A program made the translations under genes and the position numbers. 34,977 nucleotides of DNA from Pseudomonadota bacterium (GTDB lineage: Bacteria; Pseudomonadota; Gammaproteobacteria; Burkholderiales; Sulfuriferulaceae): contig JAJYHV010000046.1 in the NCBI GenBank assembly GCA_021790515.1, forward strand, positions 16,462 to 51,438, written 5' to 3'. This document shows, piece by piece, positions 1 through 8,373 of the stretch. The first letter of the stretch is position 1. Every line of letters starts with the position of its first letter. The notes beneath the pieces are model-generated. The model ran no database searches and was not told where the DNA came from. It worked only from the letters and a program-made list of their open reading frames with translations.

Positions 1-719
1 CGGGTGATAATGTGGCGGCGACGAATGCGGCGACGATTGTCAATCCGGTCAACAGCGGCAGCGGTCATCTGGATGCAGGCAGTTATGACCAGACGGTTGC
101 GGGTGGTGTGACGGGTACGGATGCGGGCAACTACACGTTTGGCGGGGCGACGACGCCCACGGCCAATTATATGGTGTCGCAAGCACAATTGATGTATGTG
201 GCGAGCCCGATCAGCGTGATCAGCGGTCACCCGATTCCTGCGTTATCCGGCACCATTTCCGGCGTGGTGTCAGGCGATTCGCCTTATACCGGCGTACCAG
301 CGTGGGCTACGGCTGCAACGACATCTTCAGTGCCGGGCCATTACGCCATCAACGGCAGTGGTGTGACAGTGGTCGATGCCAACTATCTGGCCAGTGTTTT
401 GCAGAGTGCGGGCAACGCCATGGCGTTGACGATTCAGCCCAACAGTTTGCCACTGGTCGTGCAGAATCTGGTATCTTCGCTGGAAGGTGTCGAGCCGGCT
501 ATTTTTACGCCACCGTATAATTTGATGATTGTGCAGAATGGTGAACTTGGTCAGGAAGGTGCTTATTCGCCGGCGAACAATAACTATCAGGGCGTGCTGT
601 TTATTTTCGGGCAAGGCCAAGGTGGCACTGGCGTGAACGGGAATATTGGTGCACCGGGTACATTGCGGGTTCTTGATGGTGGTGTTCGCTTGCCGGACGA
701 TGTCATAAGCCTGAATTGA
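1..719 (+). CDS. C-terminal part of a TpsA-type secreted exoprotein (YDG/MBG repeat region), partial
   Basis: The reading frame is open to the left edge, so this is the last ~239 residues of a longer protein; the true start lies outside the window. The residues are Gly, Ser, Thr, Asn and Val rich with almost no Cys. They show a YDG-like segment (SYDQTVAGGVTGTDAGNY) followed by an MBG-like segment (PALSGTISGVVSGDSPYTG), both typical of large filamentous-haemagglutinin-like adhesins. The product is inferred to be secreted across the outer membrane by the TpsB transporter encoded 85 bases downstream, which fits the usual tpsA-tpsB order. The N-terminal secretion (TPS) domain is not visible. It ends in a Gly-rich stretch followed by a short LPDDVISLN tail, with no obvious toxin (CdiA-like) C-terminal domain, so adhesion or matrix function is likelier than contact-dependent killing. 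Confidence 0.75.
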   Translation, partial: GDNVAATNAATIVNPVNSGSGHLDAGSYDQTVAGGVTGTDAGNYTFGGATTPTANYMVSQAQLMYVASPISVISGHPIPALSGTISGVVSGDSPYTGVPAWATAATTSSVPGHYAINGSGVTVVDANYLASVLQSAGNAMALTIQPNSLPLVVQNLVSSLEGVEPAIFTPPYNLMIVQNGELGQEGAYSPANNNYQGVLFIFGQGQGGTGVNGNIGAPGTLRVLDGGVRLPDDVISLN

Positions 720-738
720 TGCCATGTTGCATGAACGG

Positions 739-768
739 ATGTATCACGGCGCCGACGCTGTGATACAT
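739..768 (+). other. Strong stem-loop between tpsA and tpsB
   Basis: A 13-bp stem (739-751 pairs with 756-768, one G-T wobble) closes a four-base loop CCGA. It sits 20 bases after the tpsA stop and 36 bases before the tpsB start. No T-run follows on the plus strand, so it is not a canonical intrinsic terminator. It could act as an mRNA 3' stabiliser or processing site that lets the exoprotein be made in excess of its transporter; that role is inference. Confidence 0.6.
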
Positions 769-804
769 TGCCAGAATAATTGACGAAATGAAAGATCATC
801 ATCC

Positions 805-2502
805 ATGAAAACATCCCTTCCATTACGCCCACTGGTTGCGGCGTTCAGTCTCGCACTTCCTCTGTTCGCGCAGGCGGCCGATCCTGTCGTAGTGCCGAGC
901 GCGGGTTCGGAATTGCAGGAAGTGCAGCCGAATTTGCCGCAGGCTCCGTCGTCCGCCAACACCGGGCTGACCATTGAGGGAGCGAAACAAGGCGGTTTGC
1001 CGACCACAGTGCCGTTCATGGTGCGCAGTATTCGTATTATTGGCAATCACAAGATAGATACGGCGGCGCTGCATGCATTGGTGGCCGATGGTGAGGGCAA
1101 AGAAGAAACGCTGAACCAGTTGCAGATGTTGGCCGGTCGTATCACTGATTATTACCATGCACACGGCTATCCGCTGGCGCGCGCGTTCATTCCGGCACAG
1201 CGCATTGCTGACGGTGTGGTGACGTTTGAAGTGCTGGAAGCCAGTTTTGGCAAAATCAATCTGGACAACCACAGCCGGGTCAACGATGGTCTGTTGCAAG
1301 ACACGCTCGCGCCACTGCACAGTGGCGCGGTGATCGAACAATCGACGATGGACAACAGCCTGCTGCTGCTATCGGACATTCCGGGCGTGTCTGCGCACGC
1401 GACCCTGAAGCCGGGTGACACAGTGGGTACGTCTGATCTGGATGTGGTCACCGACCCGCTGCCGATGGTCAATGGCAGCGTGGGGCTGGATAACTATGGC
1501 AATGCCTATACCGGACGGGTACGCGGTTCGGGCAATCTGAACATTCTGAATCCGTTGCGCATGGGTGATGTTTTGAGCTTGTCGGTGCTGTCATCAGGCT
1601 CGGATATGAACTATGGCCGTGTGGGGTATGAAACATTACTGAACGGTCTGGGCACACGGGTGGGCGCGTCATTCTCGGCGCTGCATTATATTCTGGGTGG
1701 CAATCTGGCCAATCTGGATGGCAATGGCACGGCGGAAATCAGCAGTGCGTGGTTGAAGCAGCCTATCATTCGTAGCCAGAACGACAACCTGTACGTCCAG
1801 TTGCAGTATGATCACATGGCTTTGCTGGATAATCTCAATAGCAGCAGCATTCACGACAAGCGCCATCTGGACAACTGGACGGGAACGGCGAATGGTGACT
1901 GGCGCGACAATGTACTGGCCGGCGCCGCGAATACCTGGAACGCGAGCCTGACCGACGGGCAGGTGAATTTTGATGACCCGAACGCGCAAATCAGCGATGC
2001 CGGCACGACACAGACACAGGGCAACTTTGCCAAACTGGACTTCAGTTACACTCGCTTGCAAGGGTTTACCAGCCTTGACAGTTTGTACATAGCGGTGAGC
2101 GGGCAATTGACCAATACGAATCTGGACATCTCGCAACAACTGGTGGTCGGTGGTCCATACACCGTGCGCGCGTATGACATGGGCGTGCTGACCGGCGATG
2201 AAGGTATTTTGGGCACGGTGGAATGGCGGCACGATCTGGGCAGTCTATGGAATGGCGACTGGCAGGCGGTGGCGTTTGTGGATAGTGAAAACGTTACCAT
2301 CAACCGTAGCCTGTGGGTGGGAGCATCGGCAGCGGGTAACAATACTGCAACCCTGTCGGGTGCGGGGGTTGGCATGAATTGGAGCACGCAAAACCAGTGG
2401 GTTGCCAAGGTGTACGTGGCAGCGCCGATCGGGCCTGATCCGTCACAAGTTCCCAACGCGCCGTCCGCGCGCGCCTGGTTGCAGATTGCCAAAGGGTTCT
2501 GA
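805..2502 (+). CDS. TpsB outer-membrane transporter (ShlB/FhaC/HecB family)
   Basis: The 565-residue protein has a signal peptide ending near AQA-ADP (residue ~25) and a proline-rich linker. POTRA domains follow: the first starts about FMVRSIRIIGNHKID and includes the Y-rich helix DYYHAHGYPLARA, the second runs to about residue 215. A 16-strand beta-barrel region begins near GSVGLDNYGNAYTGR. The L6-loop motif is present as VRAYDMGVLTGDEG, the VRAY form common in ShlB-like members, and the chain ends in phenylalanine (LQIAKGF) as expected for BamA-dependent barrels. The length is usual for the family. It should export the upstream exoprotein. The sulfotransferase start lies five bases after its stop, suggesting one operon. 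Confidence 0.93.
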   Translation: MKTSLPLRPLVAAFSLALPLFAQAADPVVVPSAGSELQEVQPNLPQAPSSANTGLTIEGAKQGGLPTTVPFMVRSIRIIGNHKIDTAALHALVADGEGKEETLNQLQMLAGRITDYYHAHGYPLARAFIPAQRIADGVVTFEVLEASFGKINLDNHSRVNDGLLQDTLAPLHSGAVIEQSTMDNSLLLLSDIPGVSAHATLKPGDTVGTSDLDVVTDPLPMVNGSVGLDNYGNAYTGRVRGSGNLNILNPLRMGDVLSLSVLSSGSDMNYGRVGYETLLNGLGTRVGASFSALHYILGGNLANLDGNGTAEISSAWLKQPIIRSQNDNLYVQLQYDHMALLDNLNSSSIHDKRHLDNWTGTANGDWRDNVLAGAANTWNASLTDGQVNFDDPNAQISDAGTTQTQGNFAKLDFSYTRLQGFTSLDSLYIAVSGQLTNTNLDISQQLVVGGPYTVRAYDMGVLTGDEGILGTVEWRHDLGSLWNGDWQAVAFVDSENVTINRSLWVGASAAGNNTATLSGAGVGMNWSTQNQWVAKVYVAAPIGPDPSQVPNAPSARAWLQIAKGF

Positions 2503-2506
2503 GGGG

Positions 2507-3334
2507 GTGACTGCCCGTTTTGTGACGGTGACGGGCCTGCCCAGGGCAGGCTCCACCCTGTTGTGTCAAATGCTCGCCATGCATCCTGAAATTGGTTGCG
2601 AAGGGCAAAGTTCACCCTTGTGCAATCTGCTGCTTGGCATTCGCCGCATGGCGAGTGAAGATCAATTCATGCTCGCGCAACTCGACAACAGTTTTGCGGC
2701 GAGTTACGGGCACCTGCAAACGGCGATGACCGGATTTCTGCGTGGCTGGATGCAGGATTCCGGTCAAGCTGTCGTGGTGGACAAGAATCGCGCCTGGTTA
2801 CATTGCATCGAATTGGCGCTGACTTTGGCGCCTGAGACGAAGATGATCGTCTGTTTGCGTGAATTGGGGCAAATCTATGGCTCGATTGAATCGCAACACC
2901 AAAAAACCATCTTGCTCGACACAATCGATCACCTGGCTGATTTTGACCGTTTTGGTCGCGCTGACATGCTGTTTGCCAAAGATAAAGTCATTGGCGCGCC
3001 GCTGATTTCCATTCATGCTGTGCAGGACTTGCCTAAAGCGGTTCAGGACAGACTGTATTTCGTGCGCTTCGAAGACCTGATGAGCAATCCTGCGGCTTGT
3101 ATGTCACACCTCTTTGCCTGGCTTGGTGTTTCATCCTTTGCCATCGACCCGGATCATATCGAGGCAAAACTGGTTCCGGAGAGCGATAGCCATTACCACA
3201 TGAAATATCCGCATACGCAGCACACGGCCATCAAGGCACCGAAGCGGCACGACATCTCTCCGCGCATACAGGCGCAGATTGAAACCGCCTACGCCTGGTA
3301 CTATCAGTTTTATTATCCGAAATATAAGGCGTGA
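2507..3334 (+). CDS. Sulfotransferase family protein
   Basis: Likely PAPS-dependent cytoplasmic sulfotransferase, 275 residues. The N-terminus TVTGLPRAGSTLLCQML is the 5'-phosphosulfate loop. VDKNRAWL and CLRELGQIYGSIESQHQK match the strand and the 3'-phosphate-binding Arg/Ser region. FVRFEDLMSNP followed by HLFAWLGV is the usual C-terminal family pattern. The overall shape resembles the tyrosylprotein-type (Sulfotransfer_3) branch, but the acceptor cannot be read from sequence. I chose GTG at 2507 because the conserved fold begins right there and the upstream in-frame codons overlap tpsB; the spacing of five bases suggests translational coupling. Its place directly after tpsB suggests it may sulfate the exoprotein or a surface glycan, which is inference. 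Confidence 0.85.
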   Translation: MTARFVTVTGLPRAGSTLLCQMLAMHPEIGCEGQSSPLCNLLLGIRRMASEDQFMLAQLDNSFAASYGHLQTAMTGFLRGWMQDSGQAVVVDKNRAWLHCIELALTLAPETKMIVCLRELGQIYGSIESQHQKTILLDTIDHLADFDRFGRADMLFAKDKVIGAPLISIHAVQDLPKAVQDRLYFVRFEDLMSNPAACMSHLFAWLGVSSFAIDPDHIEAKLVPESDSHYHMKYPHTQHTAIKAPKRHDISPRIQAQIETAYAWYYQFYYPKYKA

Positions 3335-3355
3335 GCAAGGGTTGATTGTCGGCAG

Positions 3356-3922
3356 TCAGTTGTCTGCTTGCGTTGCCAGCAGGTGCAGCAAGTCATTGGT
3401 AGTGGTTGTTTCGCCTAGCGCGGGGAATATTTTTTCGATGCTGTTGCGGTGAGCTTCGATATTTCGATCGGTCATGGCATCGATGACCAGCGCGACGTTG
3501 TAGCCGTGTTCATGCGCGTTGCGCGCGGTGGACTCGACGCCTTTGCTGGTGGAAATGCCTGCCAGCACGATCTGGGTGACTCCCTGCTGTTGCAGCCAAT
3601 CGTGGAGTCCTGTCTGGTGAAAGGCACCCCACTGGCGTTTGGTTATCCGAAAATCGCTGGCTTGCTGTTCGAGTTCGGGAGTTAACATGCTCCATTCGGG
3701 TGTGAATGTCATCGGTGGTATTTTTTGTTCGGTACGGCCGGCTGGCGCGCCTGCTACGTTGACCAGTACCACGGGCAGATGGCGGGCACGAAAGGCATGG
3801 GTGAGGCGGTTGGCACGGTTGACAATGTCACTGGCCGGATGGACGGTTGGTAAGGCGACGATACCCTGTTGTAGATCAATCAGGATGAGCGCACTGTGTT
3901 TATCAAGTTGGGACAAGGGCAT
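3356..3922 (-). CDS. Isochorismatase-fold hydrolase lacking the nucleophilic Cys
   Basis: The 188-residue protein has the isochorismatase-like Rossmann fold. ALILIDLQQGI carries the conserved Asp, RITKRQWGAFHQTGL the Lys, and IVLAGISTSKGVESTARNA the switch region. In cysteine-hydrolase members (nicotinamidase, N-carbamoylsarcosine amidase) the position before VESTA is the catalytic Cys; here it is Gly. That matches the isochorismatase/PhzD-type arrangement and one common uncharacterised subfamily, so amidase chemistry is unlikely and the substrate is unknown. Its ATG lies inside the end of the upstream GGDEF/EAL gene (20-bp overlap), implying co-transcription and probably coupled translation. 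Confidence 0.85.
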   Translation of the reverse strand: MPLSQLDKHSALILIDLQQGIVALPTVHPASDIVNRANRLTHAFRARHLPVVLVNVAGAPAGRTEQKIPPMTFTPEWSMLTPELEQQASDFRITKRQWGAFHQTGLHDWLQQQGVTQIVLAGISTSKGVESTARNAHEHGYNVALVIDAMTDRNIEAHRNSIEKIFPALGETTTTNDLLHLLATQADN

Positions 3923-6900
3923 GGCTGACTTTTCCTTTCTGATAGTAATGCAGTAGATTTGTCAAAAAGTTGTCTTGGGCGGTTTGAATGGGTTGCCAGT
4001 TTTCATTGATAGTGTGGCGAGTCAACACGTCATGAAAAGTGGCGATGGCGACATGGTACCGGTGGTGGTGCTGGTGCAGGGGGTGATCGGTGGCAAAATT
4101 CATACGGATGAGATCGTCATGAATCGGGCAGGCATTGGTGTTGCCCAATTGCGTGGAATTGACGATTTGGTGGTGTTGACGAAGCATGTTGCGCAGGGAG
4201 CGGTCGTGAACTATCTGTTTGGCATATACGCCCAGCAGGCTGGTGGGGTGTTGTGGGCGGCGAACGGGGGGTCTGTCCAGGAAAGCATTTAGTTCGGCCA
4301 GCGGCATGGGGCGGGCAATCTGGTAACCTTGCAGCAAGGGAATGCCTAGTACGCTGACGGCGTCCAGAATGTCGTCGGTTTCCACGCCTTCTACAACCAT
4401 TCCGACACCCAGATCACGTGCCAGATCGAGAACGGTGGCCGTAAACAGAATACCGGTCGGATCTTGCTCCAGCGTGCGAACGAAGCTCTGATCGAGTTTG
4501 ACTTTATCAATCGGCAAGGTCTTTAGTCGCAGTAATGAGGAGTAGGCGCTGCCCACATCGTCGAGCGCCAGACAGACCCCCAGCGCTTTCAGTTTGAGCA
4601 AGTGATCGAGGGCGTCTTTTTGTTCCAGAAAATTGCTGCCCTCCAGAATTTCCAGCACGATGCGTTCGGCCGAAATGGTGCGTTCCTCAATCAGGGTTTT
4701 CAGGCAATCGACACAATGGGCTGAGATGGAGGTCGGGTCGATGTTGACGGATATCCATAATTGCAGTCCACGCTCGTCCAGGCTGGTGATGTCTTGTATC
4801 GATTGCAGCAGGACATTTCGGCTCAGTTCGAACAAATCATCTGTGCTGAGCCAAGGCAGGAATTCTGCCGGAGCAAGTAGTTGTCCGTGTTCGTTGCGAA
4901 TGCGGGCCAGCGCTTCCACTCCGACGACCTGGCGCGACAGGTTATCGAGAATCGGTTGATAAAAGACTTCCAGCGCACCTGTTTCCAGCATGGATTGTAC
5001 CGGGGTTGGTTGCGCGACATGGTTGTCGCCGTACAGGCTCCAGTAATGCAAGCGGCTGTTTTTCAATCCTTTACTGACATATAGCGCTTGATCGGCATAA
5101 CGGATGAGCATGTCCGGGTTGTTGTTGTCAAGAAAAGGGTAGATGCTGATACCAGCGGAAAGCCCAATCTGTACCGACGATTCCGGAGATAGCCGGATGG
5201 GTTGCCGGACAGCGTCGCCGATTTTGTTCAGGACAATAATGACTTCGTCAATGGAGTGGCAATCTTCCAGCAGCAGCACAAATTCATCACCGCCGAGTCG
5301 GGCGACGAAATCGGTGCGGCGCAGGTTTTCACGCAGGCGGTTGGCGATTTCTTTTAGTACCAGATCGCCGGCATCGTGCCCATGGGTGTCGTTGATGGGT
5401 TTGAAACCGTCCAGGTCAATCATGCAAGTGATAAGAATGCAGTTGTGGCGGTTGACCCGTGCCATGGCTCTTTCCAGTTCAAGATCCAGTGCGCGGCGGT
5501 TGGGCAAATCGGTCAGGGCATCGAACAGTGCTTGGCGCGACAACTCGACCGATAATCGGTGTCGTTCTGTCACATCGACCGAGGTCCAGACAATGATGGG
5601 ATGGTCGACGTCTTCCTGTGGTAACAGTTGGCCGGAAATATCGATAAAAATGGTGCGTCCGTCAGTACGCAGAACTTTCATATCACGCAGACTGCTTCGT
5701 TCATGGCGCAAGATGTTTTCAGCCAGCTTTACCATGTGCCGGTTTTGTGATGTATTGGAATAAATTTGTTGTGCAGGTTGGTGCAGGAATTGTTCCGCGT
5801 GGGTGTATCCCATGATATCCATGAATGCCTGATTGGCGTCGATGATGATGCGTTCCGGGTAGCGTACCACGGAAATTCCGGCCGTTGCGCTGTTGAGTAA
5901 TGCCATGTTGAAGGCATCTGCTTGACGTTGTTGGGCGAGGATGTCGATACGATCCAGACCAAAACTGATGTCTTCGGCCAAATCTTGCAGAATCTTTTGC
6001 AAACCGCTATCGAAGATGTCTTTCTGTTCATAGTACACCGTTAATAGCGCCCACAATTCCCCGGCACGCCAGATGGGCAGACTGGCGCAGGAGTTCAGTC
6101 CAAAGGCTTTGGTGATGTCCTGCCAGGGCTGCATTGCCGGTTGATTGTCGAGGCTGGCGGTGAAAATGGCTTGCTGGTTGCGCCAGGATTCGCCCGACAT
6201 GCTGTATCCTTCGGGAATGTCTGGCGATGTGGAAATGCATATGCGGTTCAGGTAATCGGTGGCGCCAGCGCTCGCCAGAAAATGCACTCGGCAGTCATCA
6301 TCCGGCTTGCCAATCCAGCATAGTTTGGCTTCGGTAAATTGCAAAGGCAGGGTACAGATGGTTTCCAGCAATGTCGCCTCGTTGTCCGCTTTGGCAATAA
6401 TCTGGTTGGCTTCCGACAACAGGGTATTGAAATGAGATAGGCGGCGCAGGCGACGGGTGTCCATTTCCCGACGAGATACATCTTCTATGGTCCATACCGA
6501 AGTGATGCCGTCTGGCAGCATGCGGCCGTGAAAATCGCAAAGGCGAGAGCCGTCTTTGGCGTGCAACAAGGAGACATTCTTGATGTAGACAAATTGTTGT
6601 CGTATCAGATCGGCGTAGGCTGCGTTCACGCGCGCATAGGTAACGTCGTCACTGTAAATCTGGCGCGTTGGCGCGCCGACGAGATGTTCCATCGACAATC
6701 CGGTCATTCTTGCCAGTCGCGTATTGCAGGAGACGATTTTGCCATCACGTACCAACACAATGCCGGTGACAGCATTGTCAAGCAGGCTCTGGTATTCTTC
6801 GCTCAGTTGCTGCAGTTTCTGTTCATGCTGATGGCGCTCGGTGACATCGATAATGGTCCAGATGATGCGTTGCATATTGTCATGCGACGGCATACGCTGA

Positions 6901-8129
6901 CCGGATAAATCGGCGTATATCGTAGAGCCGTCGTCCTGACGCCGATAAGCCACGTCGTGTAACATGCCCTGTCCGTTTTTTAGTACCTGACGGGAAAATT
7001 TGCCCATGCGTTCGAAATCGGTCTCGTTGAGAAACAGTTTGCGCGAGTGTTGCAAGAGCAGGGTGTTCTTATCGCGTATGCCATAAAATGCCAGCGCGTA
7101 TTCATTGCTTTGCTCGACGATGCGTTCCGGATAACGCATGACGATGATGCCGGAGGCCATGTTGTTCAGCAGGAGCAGGTTATATGTATTGCTGTCGCGC
7201 TCGGACTGGATGATGTCAAGTTTATCCAGGCCAAAACCGATATCCATGGCAAGGTCTTCGAGAATTTTTCGTAATTCTGCTGTGAAATGGGTATGTTCAG
7301 CAAAATAAATTGCCACGATCCCCCATGGTTTGCCCCGGCGCATGATAGGCAGGCTGGCGCTGGCAAGCAGCCCATTCTGGTACGCTTGCTCGGTGTACGC
7401 AGTATTGCTTGCCCCTGATGCGATGTCTGAAACGTATAGGGCTTGCGCACGACGCCAGGCGGTACCGGCCACGCCTTGCCCGTCCACCGAATCGGCGTGG
7501 ATGGAGATGCGGATTTGTTGCAGGTGCGCGACGTTACCGCTGGCAGCAACAAATTGGATATAACCATCCGCTGCCGGTTTGCCGATCCACGCCAGTGAGG
7601 CTCCGATGATTCGAACACTCAGGTCACACAGGCTTTGTAGTAATTCCGGTTCTGTTGTGGCAGTGGCAATGGCTTCGTTGGCGCTGGATAACAGGGTATT
7701 GAAATGGATTTGTTGACGCAGGTTTTTTTCCAGTATCTTGCGCTCACTGACGTCACGACTGGAACAATACAACAGATGCCTGCCCTGTAGAAAAAGCGGA
7801 AATGCGGAAATCTCTACGTCAAACAAACTGCCATTTTTGCGTCGGTGTTGGGTTTCAAAGGTAAATGCATCCGTTTGCTGCAGATTTTTTTGCAGGCTTG
7901 TATTGAGTTGTGCCGGGTTTTGATTGCGGTCCCATTTGCTGACGTGCATGCCAGTCATTTCTGTGCCGTCGTACCCCAGCATGTCATAGAATTTTTTTGA
8001 TGCCAGAACCAGATGACCGTTTTCGTCGAGGATGTGAATGCCATCGCTGGCGTTATATAATAACGCCTGATTCCATTCCAGCAGTTCGCGCATGGTTTGG
8101 TCGTTTTGATGTTGATTTGTCGTGAGCAT
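3903..8129 (-). CDS. PAS-GAF-PAS-PAS-GAF-PAS-GGDEF-EAL cyclic-di-GMP sensor protein
   Basis: This 1408-residue protein has no signal peptide or membrane segment and is probably cytosolic. Approximate domains are PAS 16-130, GAF 145-305, PAS 310-435, PAS 440-555, GAF 565-725, PAS 735-860, GGDEF 865-1030 and EAL 1040-1285, plus a Cys/His-rich tail 1290-1408. The GGDEF motif is intact (946-950), with an inhibitory RxxD site at 937-940. EAL residues look complete: E1072 of EAL, N1129, E1160, the D1190-D1191 pair, K1211, E1247 or E1250 in VVEGVE, and Q1267. Both cyclase and phosphodiesterase activity are therefore possible. The GAF-PAS block is visibly duplicated (HFNTLLS, WIGKP and RYPERI recur). 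The tail has C1334-P-I and the cluster HPLHQHHHRYH, reminiscent of zinc-binding CZB domains. A -10-like TATACT lies on the minus strand at 8192-8197. Confidence 0.93.
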   Translation of the reverse strand: MLTTNQHQNDQTMRELLEWNQALLYNASDGIHILDENGHLVLASKKFYDMLGYDGTEMTGMHVSKWDRNQNPAQLNTSLQKNLQQTDAFTFETQHRRKNGSLFDVEISAFPLFLQGRHLLYCSSRDVSERKILEKNLRQQIHFNTLLSSANEAIATATTEPELLQSLCDLSVRIIGASLAWIGKPAADGYIQFVAASGNVAHLQQIRISIHADSVDGQGVAGTAWRRAQALYVSDIASGASNTAYTEQAYQNGLLASASLPIMRRGKPWGIVAIYFAEHTHFTAELRKILEDLAMDIGFGLDKLDIIQSERDSNTYNLLLLNNMASGIIVMRYPERIVEQSNEYALAFYGIRDKNTLLLQHSRKLFLNETDFERMGKFSRQVLKNGQGMLHDVAYRRQDDGSTIYADLSGQRMPSHDNMQRIIWTIIDVTERHQHEQKLQQLSEEYQSLLDNAVTGIVLVRDGKIVSCNTRLARMTGLSMEHLVGAPTRQIYSDDVTYARVNAAYADLIRQQFVYIKNVSLLHAKDGSRLCDFHGRMLPDGITSVWTIEDVSRREMDTRRLRRLSHFNTLLSEANQIIAKADNEATLLETICTLPLQFTEAKLCWIGKPDDDCRVHFLASAGATDYLNRICISTSPDIPEGYSMSGESWRNQQAIFTASLDNQPAMQPWQDITKAFGLNSCASLPIWRAGELWALLTVYYEQKDIFDSGLQKILQDLAEDISFGLDRIDILAQQRQADAFNMALLNSATAGISVVRYPERIIIDANQAFMDIMGYTHAEQFLHQPAQQIYSNTSQNRHMVKLAENILRHERSSLRDMKVLRTDGRTIFIDISGQLLPQEDVDHPIIVWTSVDVTERHRLSVELSRQALFDALTDLPNRRALDLELERAMARVNRHNCILITCMIDLDGFKPINDTHGHDAGDLVLKEIANRLRENLRRTDFVARLGGDEFVLLLEDCHSIDEVIIVLNKIGDAVRQPIRLSPESSVQIGLSAGISIYPFLDNNNPDMLIRYADQALYVSKGLKNSRLHYWSLYGDNHVAQPTPVQSMLETGALEVFYQPILDNLSRQVVGVEALARIRNEHGQLLAPAEFLPWLSTDDLFELSRNVLLQSIQDITSLDERGLQLWISVNIDPTSISAHCVDCLKTLIEERTISAERIVLEILEGSNFLEQKDALDHLLKLKALGVCLALDDVGSAYSSLLRLKTLPIDKVKLDQSFVRTLEQDPTGILFTATVLDLARDLGVGMVVEGVETDDILDAVSVLGIPLLQGYQIARPMPLAELNAFLDRPPVRRPQHPTSLLGVYAKQIVHDRSLRNMLRQHHQIVNSTQLGNTNACPIHDDLIRMNFATDHPLHQHHHRYHVAIATFHDVLTRHTINENWQPIQTAQDNFLTNLLHYYQKGKVSHALVPT

Positions 8130-8191
8130 GGGCGAAGTGGTGGTTAACTTGTTATCAATCTATCGGGTCATTGTATGGGCGCGCGAAAACC

Positions 8192-8197
8192 AGTATA
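8192..8197 (-). promoter_or_regulatory. Possible -10 element for the GGDEF/EAL gene
   Basis: The minus strand reads TATACT here, 62 bases before the ATG at 8129. I see no convincing -35 hexamer at 16-18 bases, so this is a weak call. The rest of the 244-base gap (8130-8373) holds a short direct repeat near the antiporter stop and nothing else recognised. Confidence 0.3.
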
Positions 8198-8285
8198 AAA
8201 GTGACAGGGCGAATGGTTTCCCAGCCCATTATACGATACGATAAATACGTAATCTAGCGTAATCGGGTGTATGGGTGCAGGAATT

Positions 8286-8317
8286 GATCGGCACAGAAAT
8301 CGACCGGCACAGGAATC
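8286..8317. repeat. Two-copy 16-bp direct repeat
   Basis: Units GATCGGCACAGAAATC and GACCGGCACAGGAATC are adjacent and differ at two positions; a third partial echo (AGGATCGG) follows. It lies 57 bases past the stop of the antiporter gene, between two minus-strand genes. Confidence 0.6.
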
Positions 8318-8373
8318 AGGATCGGGTTGATTTTCTGTTCGTGGAGGAGTTAATCAGCGCTTCCCTAGCCCTG

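Noticed and set aside
1-719. CdiA-type toxin C-terminus with immunity gene downstream
   Set aside because: No toxin-like domain or VENN-type junction is visible in the fragment, and the next genes are a TpsB transporter and a sulfotransferase.
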